From positions 124,001-188,000 of the forward strand of contig CANFUT010000002.1 of assembly GCA_947450325.1 (NCBI GenBank): DNA of 64,000 nucleotides, in the 5' to 3' direction. The translations under genes and the position numbers were made by a program. The notes below the pieces were generated by a model, which was not told where the DNA came from, ran no database searches, and saw only the letters and a program-made list of their open reading frames with translations. The stretch is from Flavobacteriia bacterium. Lineage in GTDB: Bacteria; Bacteroidota; Bacteroidia; Flavobacteriales_D; Crocinitomicaceae. Shown piece after piece: positions 26,241-35,185 of this stretch (the stretch's first letter is position 1; each line of letters begins with the position of its first letter).

Positions 26241-29200
26241 ATGAAGTACACGGAATTACAAGTTACCAGCAACTTCACCTTTTTGCGTGGTGGTTCACAT
26301 CCAGAAGAATTGGTAGAACAGGCGGCGCTCTTGGGCTACAATGCCATCGCAATCACAGATCGCAATACACTTGCTGGCATTGTGCGGGCCCACGCAGCTG
26401 CACGTATTCATTCCGTGCGCTTAATCGTTGGTTGCCGATTGGAATTATTGGACGGTTCACCATTGCTCGCTTTTCCAACCGATTTGCCAGCCTATGCGCG
26501 ATTGTCAGCATTGCTTTCCGAAGGAAATATGCGAACTGAAAAAGGGAGTTGCCATTTGTATAAAGCAGATATTTACAAACAGATTGAAGGAATAAAATTC
26601 GTTGCGATACCGCCTGATTCGCTGAATGCCTCATTTGAGTTCGATACTTCTTTTCATACCAATTTACAGGAATACCGCCAACGGCTAGGAAAGAATTTAT
26701 ACTTGGTCGCGAACCGCTCGTATCTCTCTAATGATGCAAAACGAATGTTCCGTTTGGCAGCGCTTGCAGAACAGTTGGAAATTCCTTTGATCGCTACCAA
26801 TGATGTACATTACCACATTCCTGCACGTCGCGAATTGCAAGATATTCTGACCTGCATACGCGAAAAATGCACCATTCAGAAAGCAGGATTTCGCTTGCAC
26901 CAAAATGCTGAGCGCTACCTGAAGCCCATAGAAGAAATGCAGCGACTTTTCGCCCAATATCCCAAAGCCATTGAGCAAGCACAGGAATTGGCTGATGCTT
27001 GTAAGTTCTCGCTGGACGAACTGAAATACCAATATCCTGAAGAAATCACATCTGATGGACGCACACCGCAAGAAGAATTGGTGTATCTTACTTGGAAAGG
27101 AGCCAATGAACGTTTCGACGGAAATATACCCGACGCTGTCAGAAAAACCATTGAAATGGAATTGGAGTTCATGGAACGAAAAAACTATGCTTCTTATTTT
27201 TTGACGGTCTACGACTATGTCCGCGAAGCAAAGGAAAGAAAAATCCTTTGTCAGGGGCGTGGCTCTGCGGCGAATTCAGTAGTGTGTTATTGCCTTGGAA
27301 TTACTTCGGTTGACCCGTCAAAATTCAAGCTGCTTTTTGCCCGATTTATGAGTGACGCGCGCAATGAACCTCCAGATATTGACGTCGATTTTGAGCATGA
27401 ACGTCGGGAAGAAATCATGCAGTACATCTACAATAAATATGGACGCGATCGCTCGGGAATTGTCGCAACTGTTACACAAGTTCATTGGAAAGGAGCCATT
27501 CGAGATGTTGGAAAAGCCATGGGATTGTCAACTGATGCGATTAATGTACTTTCTTCAACCCGCTACGAATTCACGGAGGAATGGTACGAAGGAAAAAAGG
27601 CAACATCCGAAGGTTTCGATGCAAACGATCCACATTTGCGAAAGGTAGTAGAGATTACAAATCAATATATCGGTTTCCCTCGCCAGTTAGGACAGCATAC
27701 AGGTGGTTTCGTTATTACACAAGGAAAACTCACTGAACTGTGTCCAGTATTGAATGCACGAATGGCAGGCAGAACCAATATTGAGTGGAACAAAGACGAC
27801 ATAGAAACATTGGGTTTCCTGAAAGTAGATGTGTTGGCTTTGGGAATGCTAACCTGTATCCGCAAAGGATTTGACCTTGCCGAGAAGCATTACGGCTTAA
27901 ATCTCACCCTTGCAAATATTCCGCAGGATGACCCGAAAGTGTATGATATGATTTCCCATGCGGATACAATAGGCGTTTTCCAAATCGAAAGTCGTGCGCA
28001 AATGTCTATGCTTCCGAGATTAAAACCTCAATGTTTTTATGATTTGGTAATTGAAGTGGCTATCGTGCGCCCAGGACCAATCCAAGGTGATATGGTTCAT
28101 CCCTATTTACGCAGACGCGAAGGGAAAGATCTGGTGGAATATCCTTCCGAAGAATTAAAGGAAATATTGGGTCGTACACTTGGCGTTCCGCTGTTCCAAG
28201 AACAAGCTATGGAAATAGCGATTGTAGCAGCAGGTTTTACGCCAGCAGAAGCAGACGGATTACGTCGAAGTATGGCTACTTTCAAGGCAAAGGGAAAAGT
28301 AAGCGATTGGGAAAAAAAGCTAGTAGAAGGCATGATTAAAAATGGCTATCAAGAAGATTTTGCACGCAGGGTTTTTAGACAATTGGAAGGCTTTGGTTCA
28401 TACGGTTTTCCTGAAAGTCATGCTGCCAGTTTCGCCTTGCTCGTTTACATTTCTTCGTGGATCAAGTGCTATTATCCTGATATTTTTGTTGCGTCTCTAC
28501 TAAACAGCCAACCGATGGGCTTCTATCAACCAGCGCAGCTCGTGCGTGATGCACGTGACCATGGTGTTGAAGTACGTCCTGTAGATGTGAACCATTCAGA
28601 ATGGGACAATATATTGGAAGAAAAAGTTGGAAATTTTTACGCGCTTCGTTTGGGATTCAGACAAGTAAAAGGATTTCGAGTCGACGAAGCAGAACTCTTG
28701 TTGTTCAATCGGAATTCTCCATACACCACCATTCAGTCTGTCTTTGAAGCAGGTGTCTCAAGTGCGTCACTGGAACGGCTCGCGGATGCAGATGCTTTTC
28801 GATCTATCGGACTCGACAGACGACAAGCCTTGTGGGATGTTTCCGCATTGCAAAGTGCTCCGACAGGCATGTTCTCCAATCAGCAGGACGAAAATGAAGC
28901 ACAAAAAGTACAGTTGCCACAAATGGAATTTTCACAGCACATTTTCCAAGATTATGCAACAACCGCGTTGTCGTTGAAAGCGCATCCCGTCAGCTTGGTT
29001 CGCCAGCAACTTTCCTTGTTCGGAGTTCATCCTGCGGCGTCGTTGAAAGAACTCCACGACGGAATGAAAGTTAAAGTAGCTGGATTGGTACTCGTGCGCC
29101 AACGTCCAGGCACGGCGAGTGGTATTTTGTTTATTACTTTGGAAGACGAAACAGGCGTCGCAAATTTGGTTGTATTCAGCAAGTTGTTTGAGCAATTTCG

Positions 29201-29426
29201 CAAAGAAATCCTGCAAGCAAAGTTGTTGATGGTAGAAGGGAAAGTGCAAATCGAAGGAGAGGTAATACACATTGTGGTACAGCGTTGCATGAATATGTCA
29301 GGCTTGTTTGATAAAATACAGGCAACTGTAAAAGTCGCCAATTCAGATGACGAGCTTAATTTGGGTACTTCCAGTAAAAAAGAGTCAGGAAAGAAAGCGC
29401 TACCAAAGGGAAGGGATTTTCATTGA
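26241..29426 (+). CDS. dnaE2: Error-prone DNA polymerase DnaE2
   Basis: This 1061-residue C-family polymerase performs damage-induced, mutagenic lesion bypass. An N-terminal PHP domain begins at residue 1 (LQVTSNFTFLRGGSHPEEL, AIAITDRNTLAG). The catalytic acids are in the DIDVDFEHERREE motif near residue 379, preceded by CQGRGSAANSVVCYCLGI. Further landmarks are LGQHTGGFVIT, VRPGPIQGDMVHPYLRRR and PESHAASFALLVYISSWIK. The C-terminal OB domain (about residues 930-1010) is present. The N-terminus MKYTELQVTSNF and the length fit DnaE2, not the replicative DnaE1. It is the last gene of the imuA-imuB-dnaE2 operon. G+C is somewhat higher than in some flanking genes, which allows, but does not prove, past transfer of the cassette. 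Confidence 0.93.
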   Translation: MKYTELQVTSNFTFLRGGSHPEELVEQAALLGYNAIAITDRNTLAGIVRAHAAARIHSVRLIVGCRLELLDGSPLLAFPTDLPAYARLSALLSEGNMRTEKGSCHLYKADIYKQIEGIKFVAIPPDSLNASFEFDTSFHTNLQEYRQRLGKNLYLVANRSYLSNDAKRMFRLAALAEQLEIPLIATNDVHYHIPARRELQDILTCIREKCTIQKAGFRLHQNAERYLKPIEEMQRLFAQYPKAIEQAQELADACKFSLDELKYQYPEEITSDGRTPQEELVYLTWKGANERFDGNIPDAVRKTIEMELEFMERKNYASYFLTVYDYVREAKERKILCQGRGSAANSVVCYCLGITSVDPSKFKLLFARFMSDARNEPPDIDVDFEHERREEIMQYIYNKYGRDRSGIVATVTQVHWKGAIRDVGKAMGLSTDAINVLSSTRYEFTEEWYEGKKATSEGFDANDPHLRKVVEITNQYIGFPRQLGQHTGGFVITQGKLTELCPVLNARMAGRTNIEWNKDDIETLGFLKVDVLALGMLTCIRKGFDLAEKHYGLNLTLANIPQDDPKVYDMISHADTIGVFQIESRAQMSMLPRLKPQCFYDLVIEVAIVRPGPIQGDMVHPYLRRREGKDLVEYPSEELKEILGRTLGVPLFQEQAMEIAIVAAGFTPAEADGLRRSMATFKAKGKVSDWEKKLVEGMIKNGYQEDFARRVFRQLEGFGSYGFPESHAASFALLVYISSWIKCYYPDIFVASLLNSQPMGFYQPAQLVRDARDHGVEVRPVDVNHSEWDNILEEKVGNFYALRLGFRQVKGFRVDEAELLLFNRNSPYTTIQSVFEAGVSSASLERLADADAFRSIGLDRRQALWDVSALQSAPTGMFSNQQDENEAQKVQLPQMEFSQHIFQDYATTALSLKAHPVSLVRQQLSLFGVHPAASLKELHDGMKVKVAGLVLVRQRPGTASGILFITLEDETGVANLVVFSKLFEQFRKEILQAKLLMVEGKVQIEGEVIHIVVQRCMNMSGLFDKIQATVKVANSDDELNLGTSSKKESGKKALPKGRDFH

Positions 29427-29567
29427 TGGACTGAAATTTTTCCGTTTTTTCCTTCCTTCTTTTGAAATAATCGCAAGAAGCGAAACGACGTATAATGGTG
29501 AGCGAATTTTGAGAAATTAAATATTGATTAAAACGAGATATAGGTTCGGTTTTTAATTTTTAGATTC

Positions 29568-29602
29568 TTTGTCCCACAAGTAAAACTGCTTTCGTATATT
29601 TG
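29568..29602 (+). promoter_or_regulatory. Promoter of the RidA-family gene
   Basis: TTTG at 29568-29571 and TATATTTG at 29595-29602 are separated by 23 bases, within the spacing reported for Flavobacterium promoters. The ATG follows 19 bases later. Confidence 0.6.
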
Positions 29603-29621
29603 CAACGTTAAAATTCAGTAT

Positions 29622-30056
29622 ATGTCAGATAATTCTCGCATTTCTACTTCGAAAGCACCAAAACCTGTTGGTTTGTATCCGCACGCGCGCCGTGTTGGGA
29701 ATTTACTTTTTTTATCAGGAGTTGGTCCGCGAACTGCGGGTTCTGATGCAACAGATTCTGAAGTTCCAGGGTTGAAATTAGACAAGAACGGTAATTTTAT
29801 AGAATTTGATTTCGAAGCACAATGCAGAAGCGTTTTCGACAATGTTCGCGTGATTTTGGAAGAATCGGGTTCAAGCTGGGAGAATTTGGTTGATGTGACG
29901 GTTTTTTTGGTGAACATGAAAAGAGATTTCCATACCTACAACAGATTATATGCTGAATATTTCAAAGACAACTTGCCTTGTAGAACAACCTGCGAAATCA
30001 ATTCTTTGCCAACGCCTATTGCCATTGAATTAAAATGTATAGCAACAATTGATTAA
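29622..30056 (+). CDS. RidA/YjgF family deaminase
   Basis: This 144-residue cytoplasmic protein belongs to the Rid family of enamine/imine deaminases. The fold landmarks are GNLLFLSGVGPRT near residue 26, QCRSVFDNVRVILEESGSSW, and the terminal CRTTCEINSLPTPIAIEL, where the conserved Arg and Glu of the active site sit. Extra residues around PRTAGSDATDSEVPGLKLD resemble 2-aminomuconate deaminase (kynurenine-pathway Rid proteins) more than RidA itself. No other tryptophan-degradation gene is nearby, so the substrate stays open. It starts a three-gene run with the TPR-like protein and a methyltransferase, with gaps of 3 and 2 bases. Confidence 0.85.
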   Translation: MSDNSRISTSKAPKPVGLYPHARRVGNLLFLSGVGPRTAGSDATDSEVPGLKLDKNGNFIEFDFEAQCRSVFDNVRVILEESGSSWENLVDVTVFLVNMKRDFHTYNRLYAEYFKDNLPCRTTCEINSLPTPIAIELKCIATID

Positions 30057-30059
30057 ATT

Positions 30060-30641
30060 ATGATCGGATTTATTATTCGCTGTTTTGTAGCAGCAGCTTC
30101 TTTATTTTTAAACGTTTATGCCTTCGCTTCAGGTCACTGGGGTTGGGGAATTGTAATGATTTTTGTTTCGGCGATTATCATTTTGAGTTTTTTCAGAAAT
30201 GAAAATATGATTTTAGCATTAAATCAAATGCGTGTAGGAAATCACGAAAAAGCAGCCAAATATTTGAATCGCATTTCAAGACCAGATTTGATGCCTAAAA
30301 AACAACACGCGTATGTAATTTATTTGCAAGCGATGTTGAACACACAAGCTTATGGTTTTGCAAAAAGTGAACAAATGTTGCGTAAAGCGTTGGCTTTGGG
30401 CTTGAGAACAGCGCAAGACAAGGCAGTAGCAAAAATGCATTTGGCAGGAATTTGTGCGCAAACAGGACGTAAAACTGAAGCAGCAACTTTACTTTCAGAA
30501 GCTAAAAAATTAGACAACAATGGGGTGATGAGAGACCAAATCAACACCATGCAAAAACAAATGACGCAAGTGGTTTCTAAAAATCAAATGCGCATGGCTC
30601 AAATGTCTAAAGGCCGTCAAAAAACGCCTAGAGCGAGATAA
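30060..30641 (+). CDS. Membrane protein with TPR-like repeats
   Basis: This 193-residue protein has two N-terminal membrane helices (about residues 2-22 and 26-46, with a short GHWGWG turn between them) and a soluble C-terminal part built of helical pairs. The pairs resemble tetratricopeptide repeats: MILALNQMRVGNHEKAAKYL, then AKSEQMLRKALALGLRTAQ and KMHLAGICAQTGRKTEAATL. The tail is basic. I infer a cytoplasmic-facing scaffold, but no function is known. It is sandwiched between the Rid gene and the methyltransferase with almost no intergenic space, so co-expression is likely. Confidence 0.72.
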   Translation: MIGFIIRCFVAAASLFLNVYAFASGHWGWGIVMIFVSAIIILSFFRNENMILALNQMRVGNHEKAAKYLNRISRPDLMPKKQHAYVIYLQAMLNTQAYGFAKSEQMLRKALALGLRTAQDKAVAKMHLAGICAQTGRKTEAATLLSEAKKLDNNGVMRDQINTMQKQMTQVVSKNQMRMAQMSKGRQKTPRAR

Positions 30642-30643
30642 TT

Positions 30644-31492
30644 TTGGATTTCGAAAGACAATATTCTTCCCACTGGGAATCGTATGAATTGCTAGATGCT
30701 GGCGGCGGAAAAAAGTTAGAACGTTTTGGCGAGGTGATTACCATTCGTCCAGAGTTACAAGCTTATTTCAAATCAGAATGGCCATTTGAAGAATGGTACA
30801 ATTTGGCGCATTGGGAATTTGTTGAACAATCCAATACCAAAGGTTCTTGGAAAAAACTCAAAGATTCGAGCGATAAATGGCAAATCCAATTTCATGATTT
30901 ATCATTTTGTTTGGAATTAACGAAGTTCAAGCACGTTGGTATTTTTCCAGAACAAGTTTCCAATTGGGAATACATCATTGGAAATTTAAAACCAAATCAA
31001 AAATTCTTAAATCTATTTGCCTACACTGGTGCTGCATCTTTGGTTGCAAAATCAACTGGCGCAACTGTTCTTCATGTCGATTCAGTGAAACAATTAATCT
31101 CTTGGGCGAACGAAAATCAAGAGGCGAGCAATTTATCTGCCATAAAATGGGTGCTTGAAGACGCTTTGAAATTTGCACAAAGGGAAGTCAAGCGCGGAAA
31201 TTTTTACGATGGAATCATCATGGATCCACCCGCGTTCGGTTTGGGTGCCAAAGGTGAAAAATGGATTTTGGAAGAAAAATTGCCTCATTTATTAGACGCA
31301 GCAAATCAATTGCTGAATAAAAATGGATTTTTGATAGTGAATACTTATTCACCGAAATTATCCGCCAAAGATTTAAGAAATGCAGCAGGAAGATATTTCG
31401 ACCTAAATAAATTATCCGTCAACGAATTGTGGATGAAAACCAAAACCGGCAAAGATTTATTTTACGGCAATGTTTTGAAGGTTGTTAAGTGA
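30644..31492 (+). CDS. Class I SAM-dependent RNA methyltransferase, RlmI-like
   Basis: This 282-residue enzyme resembles the methyltransferase half of RlmI-type 23S rRNA cytosine methyltransferases. The SAM-binding motif is LNLFAYTGAASLVAKSTGA, followed by VLHVDSVKQLISWANEN, and the catalytic-loop motif is IIMDPPAFGLGAKGEKW (DPPxF). The N-terminal PUA domain of RlmI is absent; a shorter segment rich in Trp and Glu precedes the catalytic domain. The start is TTG at 30644, 2 bases after the upstream stop; no ATG gives a complete N-terminus. The exact RNA target is not known. Confidence 0.82.
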   Translation: MDFERQYSSHWESYELLDAGGGKKLERFGEVITIRPELQAYFKSEWPFEEWYNLAHWEFVEQSNTKGSWKKLKDSSDKWQIQFHDLSFCLELTKFKHVGIFPEQVSNWEYIIGNLKPNQKFLNLFAYTGAASLVAKSTGATVLHVDSVKQLISWANENQEASNLSAIKWVLEDALKFAQREVKRGNFYDGIIMDPPAFGLGAKGEKWILEEKLPHLLDAANQLLNKNGFLIVNTYSPKLSAKDLRNAAGRYFDLNKLSVNELWMKTKTGKDLFYGNVLKVVK

Positions 31493-31822
31493 TGTTTGAA
31501 AATAGCCACGGATGCATGGATTTTAAGGTAGATTTTTAGACGTTTGGATTTATGGATTATTAGATTTATGGATTTTTTAAAATCCTTTAAAATACACGTT
31601 CGTCGACCAATGTAAAATCTAATAAACGAAAAACACCTAATGTACCCCAAACAACCATTTCAAAACGTTAGATACAATTAATTGAAAACAAAAGATTTAT
31701 TCAATAAACCATTGAAAATAAATCGTTTTTGATGAAGATTAAAGATAATTGAATGATTTTTACAAAAGATATCAACATTGTTTGTTTAATTTTATTACCT
31801 TTGCCCTCCTTAATTTTGAATC
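31493..31822. other. AT-rich intergenic region with short repeats
   Basis: No gene is seen in 330 bases. GATTTATGGATT occurs twice (31547-31558 and 31563-31574), and a small hairpin GGATTTT-TT-AAAATCC lies at 31570-31585. The final 30 bases carry the promoter of the ribosomal/fatty-acid operon. Confidence 0.5.
31796..31803 (+). promoter_or_regulatory. Candidate -7 element of the yceD-rpmF-plsX-fabH operon
   Basis: TACCTTTG matches the consensus, 19 bases before the GTG start. TTG at 31778-31780 is a possible but closely spaced -33 element. Confidence 0.5.
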
Positions 31823-32413
31823 GTGAAAAGTTCTAAACAAGATTTTATAATTCCGTTTATCGGATTGAAAATAGGAACTTACACGTTCGAATATAAGATT
31901 GATGACTCGTTCTTTGAATCCATGGAGTATTCCATGATCCACAAAGGTGATTTAAACGTCACTTTAGAATTTGAAAAAAGAGAAACAATGATGACTGCGC
32001 ATTTTATCGCAGAAGGAATTGTTTCAACAAATTGTGATCGTTGTGATACACCGATGGAATTACCCATTTCAGGTGAATTTAAACTCGTTTATAAATTCGG
32101 TTTAGAAGAATCTGAAGATGAATCATTGGTTGTGTTGCATCCTGAAACATTTGAAATAGATGTGAGAGATGCAATTTACGAATTAGCCATCGTTTCTTTG
32201 CCTGCTAGAATGGTTCATTCTGTGGGAGAATGTGATGAAGAAATGTGGAAATTGATTCAGCAATATACTGTAAATGCTACGGAAATTGATGAAGACGACG
32301 ATGATGAAGATTGGGACGACGAAGAAGACGATGAGCCAGGACCTGATGATTTTGATCCAAAAGATCCGAAGTGGGCAACATTGAGAAATTTGACCGCTGA
32401 AAGTAGTAATTGA
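31823..32413 (+). CDS. YceD/DUF177 ribosome-associated protein
   Basis: This 196-residue protein is of the DUF177 family, required for 23S rRNA accumulation in bacteria and plants and almost always found directly before rpmF. A CDRCDTPME knuckle (part of the C-x2-C zinc-like motif) lies near residue 72, followed by LVYKFGLEESEDESLVVLHP and DVRDAIYELAIVSLPARMVH. The C-terminal tail is very acidic (residues about 152-180, runs of D and E). The start is GTG at 31823. It is the first gene of the operon, 30 bases before rpmF. Confidence 0.88.
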   Translation: MKSSKQDFIIPFIGLKIGTYTFEYKIDDSFFESMEYSMIHKGDLNVTLEFEKRETMMTAHFIAEGIVSTNCDRCDTPMELPISGEFKLVYKFGLEESEDESLVVLHPETFEIDVRDAIYELAIVSLPARMVHSVGECDEEMWKLIQQYTVNATEIDEDDDDEDWDDEEDDEPGPDDFDPKDPKWATLRNLTAESSN

Positions 32414-32443
32414 TATAAATAAAGAATATATAAATAAAGTAAA

Positions 32444-32635
32444 ATGGCACATCCTAAGAGAAGAACCTCGACGACAAGAAGAGACAAGAGAAGAACGCAT
32501 TTTAAAGCTGTTGCTGATAATATCGCGATCTGTCCAACAACTGGTCAGCCTCACTTGTTCCACCATGCTCACTGGCATGAAGGAAAACTTTACTATAAAG
32601 GTAAAGTAGTAGCTGAGAAAGAAGTAGCGATTTAA
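32444..32635 (+). CDS. rpmF: 50S ribosomal protein L32
   Basis: This is a 63-residue basic ribosomal protein. The N-terminus [19 protein letters not shown] is diagnostic. Only one cysteine is present ([19 protein letters not shown]), so the four-cysteine zinc ribbon of some L32 proteins is absent and His-rich sequence replaces it. The gene lies between yceD and plsX, the standard order that ties ribosome and membrane-lipid synthesis together. Confidence 0.97.
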   Translation: MAHPKRRTSTTRRDKRRTHFKAVADNIAICPTTGQPHLFHHAHWHEGKLYYKGKVVAEKEVAI

Positions 32636-32658
32636 GCTACCCCACTAATTTCTTCCTG

Positions 32659-33597
32659 ATGAAGATAGGAATAGATATTTTAGGAGGCGATTTTGCTCCA
32701 GACGCTAATATTTCTGGAGCAATTTTAGCCCAAAAAGAACTTCCTCAGGATGTAACGCTCGTTCTGATTGGCGACCAAGAGCAAATCTTGAGTGGCCTTT
32801 TGAGCCGTGGAGCAAATCCTGAAGATTTTGAGATTGTGCATGCACCTGATATTATCACGATGCATGACCACCCAACGCGTGCCATTCCGCAAAAGCCAAA
32901 TAGTAGTATTGCTGTAGGGTTTGATTTGTTGGCATCTAAAAGTATTAGTGTTTTTGCAAGTACTGGAAATACAGGCGCTATGCTTGTTGGGTCAATTTAT
33001 AAAATCAATACAATTCCTGGGATTATTCGTCCATGTATTACTTCTGTTTTACCAACGATTGACGGTGGTAATTCAATTTTATTAGATGTTGGTTCAAATG
33101 CGGATTGCAAAGCGGATGTTTTGTATCAATTTGCATTATTGGGTTCTTTATATTCCAAAAATGTTTACGGAGTAGAAAGCCCTAAAGTAGCATTGCTTAA
33201 TATTGGTGAAGAAGAATCCAAAGGAAATTTATTGACCATTGCGACATATAAATTGCTCAAAGAATCTGATGAAATCAATTTTATTGGTAATATTGAAGGT
33301 AGAGATATATTTTCAGGCACTGCAGATGTAGTTGTTTGTGATGGTTTCACTGGAAATGTTGTTTTAAAAGAGGCAGAAGGAATTTATACTTTGATGAAAA
33401 AACGTGGTATCAAGGATGAATATTTCGACCGTTTTAATTATGAAAATTATGGCGGTACTCCTATTTTGGGAGTGAAAGGAAATGTAATCATTGGTCATGG
33501 AATATCAAATGATAAAGCAGTTAAAAGCATGTTGATGCATTCTTTTGAAGTTGCAAAATCAGGGTTGGCAAACAAAGTTAACGAAGCATTTAATTAA
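32659..33597 (+). CDS. plsX: Phosphate acyltransferase PlsX
   Basis: This 312-residue soluble enzyme converts acyl-ACP to acyl-phosphate, the first step of phospholipid synthesis through PlsY. Diagnostic segments are IDILGGDFAPDANISGA at the N-terminus, ASTGNTGAMLVGSIYKINTI, LLDVGSNADCKADVLYQFA and VALLNIGEEESKGN, and near the end the glycine-rich GVKGNVIIGHG. The length is slightly short, as in other Bacteroidota. It is followed by fabH after 4 bases. Confidence 0.96.
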   Translation: MKIGIDILGGDFAPDANISGAILAQKELPQDVTLVLIGDQEQILSGLLSRGANPEDFEIVHAPDIITMHDHPTRAIPQKPNSSIAVGFDLLASKSISVFASTGNTGAMLVGSIYKINTIPGIIRPCITSVLPTIDGGNSILLDVGSNADCKADVLYQFALLGSLYSKNVYGVESPKVALLNIGEEESKGNLLTIATYKLLKESDEINFIGNIEGRDIFSGTADVVVCDGFTGNVVLKEAEGIYTLMKKRGIKDEYFDRFNYENYGGTPILGVKGNVIIGHGISNDKAVKSMLMHSFEVAKSGLANKVNEAFN

Positions 33598-33601
33598 ACT
33601 T

Positions 33602-34591
33602 ATGAGTAAAATGACAGCGGCGATTACTGGTGTTCAAGGATATTTACCAGATAACATTGTTACTAACAATGATTTGGCTAAAATTGTAGATACTTCTGAT
33701 GATTGGATCTTGACCAGAACTGGAATTTCTGAAAGAAGAATCATGAAAGATGGTGCTTCGTCAGATATGGCAGCCGAAGCTGTGAAAGGTTTACTTGCAA
33801 AAAAAGGCTTGAGTCCATTAGATATCGAATTAGTCATTGTTGCTACAGTTACACCAGATTTTCCATTTCCAAGTACTGCAAATGTTGTTTGCGATAAAGT
33901 TGGAATGACAAATGCTTGGGGTTTTGATTTGAAAGCTGCTTGTTCAGGTTTCATTTTTGCATTGCAAACAGGAGCCAAATTCATTGAATCAGGAACGCAT
34001 AAACGTGTCATTGTAGTTGGTGTTGACAAAATGAGTTCAATCATCGATTATCAAGACAGAACAACTTGCGTTATCTTTGGAGATGGTGCTGGAGCAGTTT
34101 TATTAGAGCCAAATGAAGAAGGAAATGGAATCATTGATGCCATTTTGAGAACAGATGGTTCGGGAAGAAAATATTTGATTCAACCTGCTGGTGGTTCTGC
34201 TAACCCTCCAACGATTCAAACAGTTGAAGAGCGCATGCACTTCGTAAAGCAAGAAGGAAAAGCTGTTTTCAAATTTGCAGTGACAAACATGGCTGAAGTT
34301 TCTGCGGAAATCATGGAAAAGAATAATTTAACAAGTGAAACTGTTGATTGGTTGGTTCCACACCAAGCTAATTTGCGTATTATAGATGCAACTGCTGATA
34401 GAATGGGCTTGCCTAAAGAAAAGGTGATGATCAATATACAGCGTTATGGAAATACAACTGCTGGAACTTTGCCACTTTGCTTGTGGGATTGGGAAAGTCA
34501 ATTGAAAAAAGGAGATAATATCATTCTTTCTGCCTTTGGTGGAGGATTTACTTGGGGAGCTATTTACTTGAAATGGGCTTATAACTCCTAG
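33602..34591 (+). CDS. fabH: Beta-ketoacyl-ACP synthase III
   Basis: This 329-residue enzyme starts fatty-acid synthesis by condensing an acyl-CoA with malonyl-ACP. The catalytic triad is visible as Cys114 (DLKAACSGFIFAL), His254 (VPHQANLRI) and Asn284 (RYGNTTAGTL). The C-terminus FGGGFTWGAIYLKW is typical. I take the ATG at 33602; the frame extends upstream into plsX only as an overlap. It works with the biotin carboxylase pair that follows, since accB-accC supply malonyl-CoA. Confidence 0.97.
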   Translation: MSKMTAAITGVQGYLPDNIVTNNDLAKIVDTSDDWILTRTGISERRIMKDGASSDMAAEAVKGLLAKKGLSPLDIELVIVATVTPDFPFPSTANVVCDKVGMTNAWGFDLKAACSGFIFALQTGAKFIESGTHKRVIVVGVDKMSSIIDYQDRTTCVIFGDGAGAVLLEPNEEGNGIIDAILRTDGSGRKYLIQPAGGSANPPTIQTVEERMHFVKQEGKAVFKFAVTNMAEVSAEIMEKNNLTSETVDWLVPHQANLRIIDATADRMGLPKEKVMINIQRYGNTTAGTLPLCLWDWESQLKKGDNIILSAFGGGFTWGAIYLKWAYNS

Positions 34592-34629
34592 AATAAAAAT
34601 AACTAACGAAAAATTAAAATCCAAAAATT

Positions 34630-35106
34630 ATGAATCTGAACGAAATCCAAGATTTAATCAAATTCGTTTCAAAATCAGGCGTAAGCGAGGTTGAAATCGA
34701 AAGAAAAGATTTTAAAATAATCATCAAAGCTGAATCTAAAGTGAAAGCTGAGCAACAAATTGTATATCAGGCTGCTGCTCCACAAGCTCCTGCTCAGATT
34801 GCTGCTCCTGCTGCTGCACCAGCCGCTCCGGTTGCTGACGCTCCAGCTGTTTCTGATGATTCTAAATACATTACTGTTAAATCTCCAATGATTGGTACTT
34901 TTTACCGTTCTACATCTCCAGATAAAGATCCATTTGTATCTGTTGGAAGTACAATTCAAAAAGGTTCTCCAGTTTGCATTATTGAAGCAATGAAATTGTT
35001 CAATGAAATTGAATCTGAAGTTGCTGGTAAAATTGTGAAAGTATTGGTTGACGATGCTTCTCCAGTTGAATATGATCAACCATTATTTTTGGTAGATCCA
35101 GCTTAA
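34630..35106 (+). CDS. accB: Biotin carboxyl carrier protein of acetyl-CoA carboxylase
   Basis: This 158-residue carrier has the biotin lysine at Lys122 in IIEAMKLFNEI. The N-terminal segment resembles the AccB dimerisation/linker part, and residues about 48-73 form an Ala/Pro-rich flexible linker. The C-terminal lipoyl-like domain starts near residue 80 (YITVKSPMIGTFYRS). It lies 38 bases after fabH and 79 bases before accC, within one transcription unit. Confidence 0.97.
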   Translation: MNLNEIQDLIKFVSKSGVSEVEIERKDFKIIIKAESKVKAEQQIVYQAAAPQAPAQIAAPAAAPAAPVADAPAVSDDSKYITVKSPMIGTFYRSTSPDKDPFVSVGSTIQKGSPVCIIEAMKLFNEIESEVAGKIVKVLVDDASPVEYDQPLFLVDPA

Positions 35107-35111
35107 TTAAT

Positions 35112-35162
35112 TTAAATTTTGAAATTCGAAACTGGGTTTTCATTTTCGATCTGAAAATTTAA
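35112..35162 (+). repeat. Inverted repeat in the accB-accC spacer
   Basis: TTAAATTTT at 35112-35120 is complementary to AAAATTTAA at 35154-35162, and the inner arms (GAAATTCGAAA against TTTTCGATCTG) continue an imperfect stem. It could form a hairpin in the mRNA between the two genes. There is no T-run in the right place for a terminator. Confidence 0.5.
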
Positions 35163-35185
35163 AGTTTAAATCTTAAATTGTAGCT

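Noticed and set aside
24008-29426. imu cassette as a recent genomic island
   Set aside because: G+C is only modestly higher than in flanking genes and similar to the nuo genes; no integrase, tRNA or flanking repeat was seen.
32183-32578. Minus-strand ORFs opposite yceD and rpmF, one Ser-rich
   Set aside because: The Ser run is the complement of the acidic Asp/Glu tail of yceD, and both strands cannot be functional here without other evidence.
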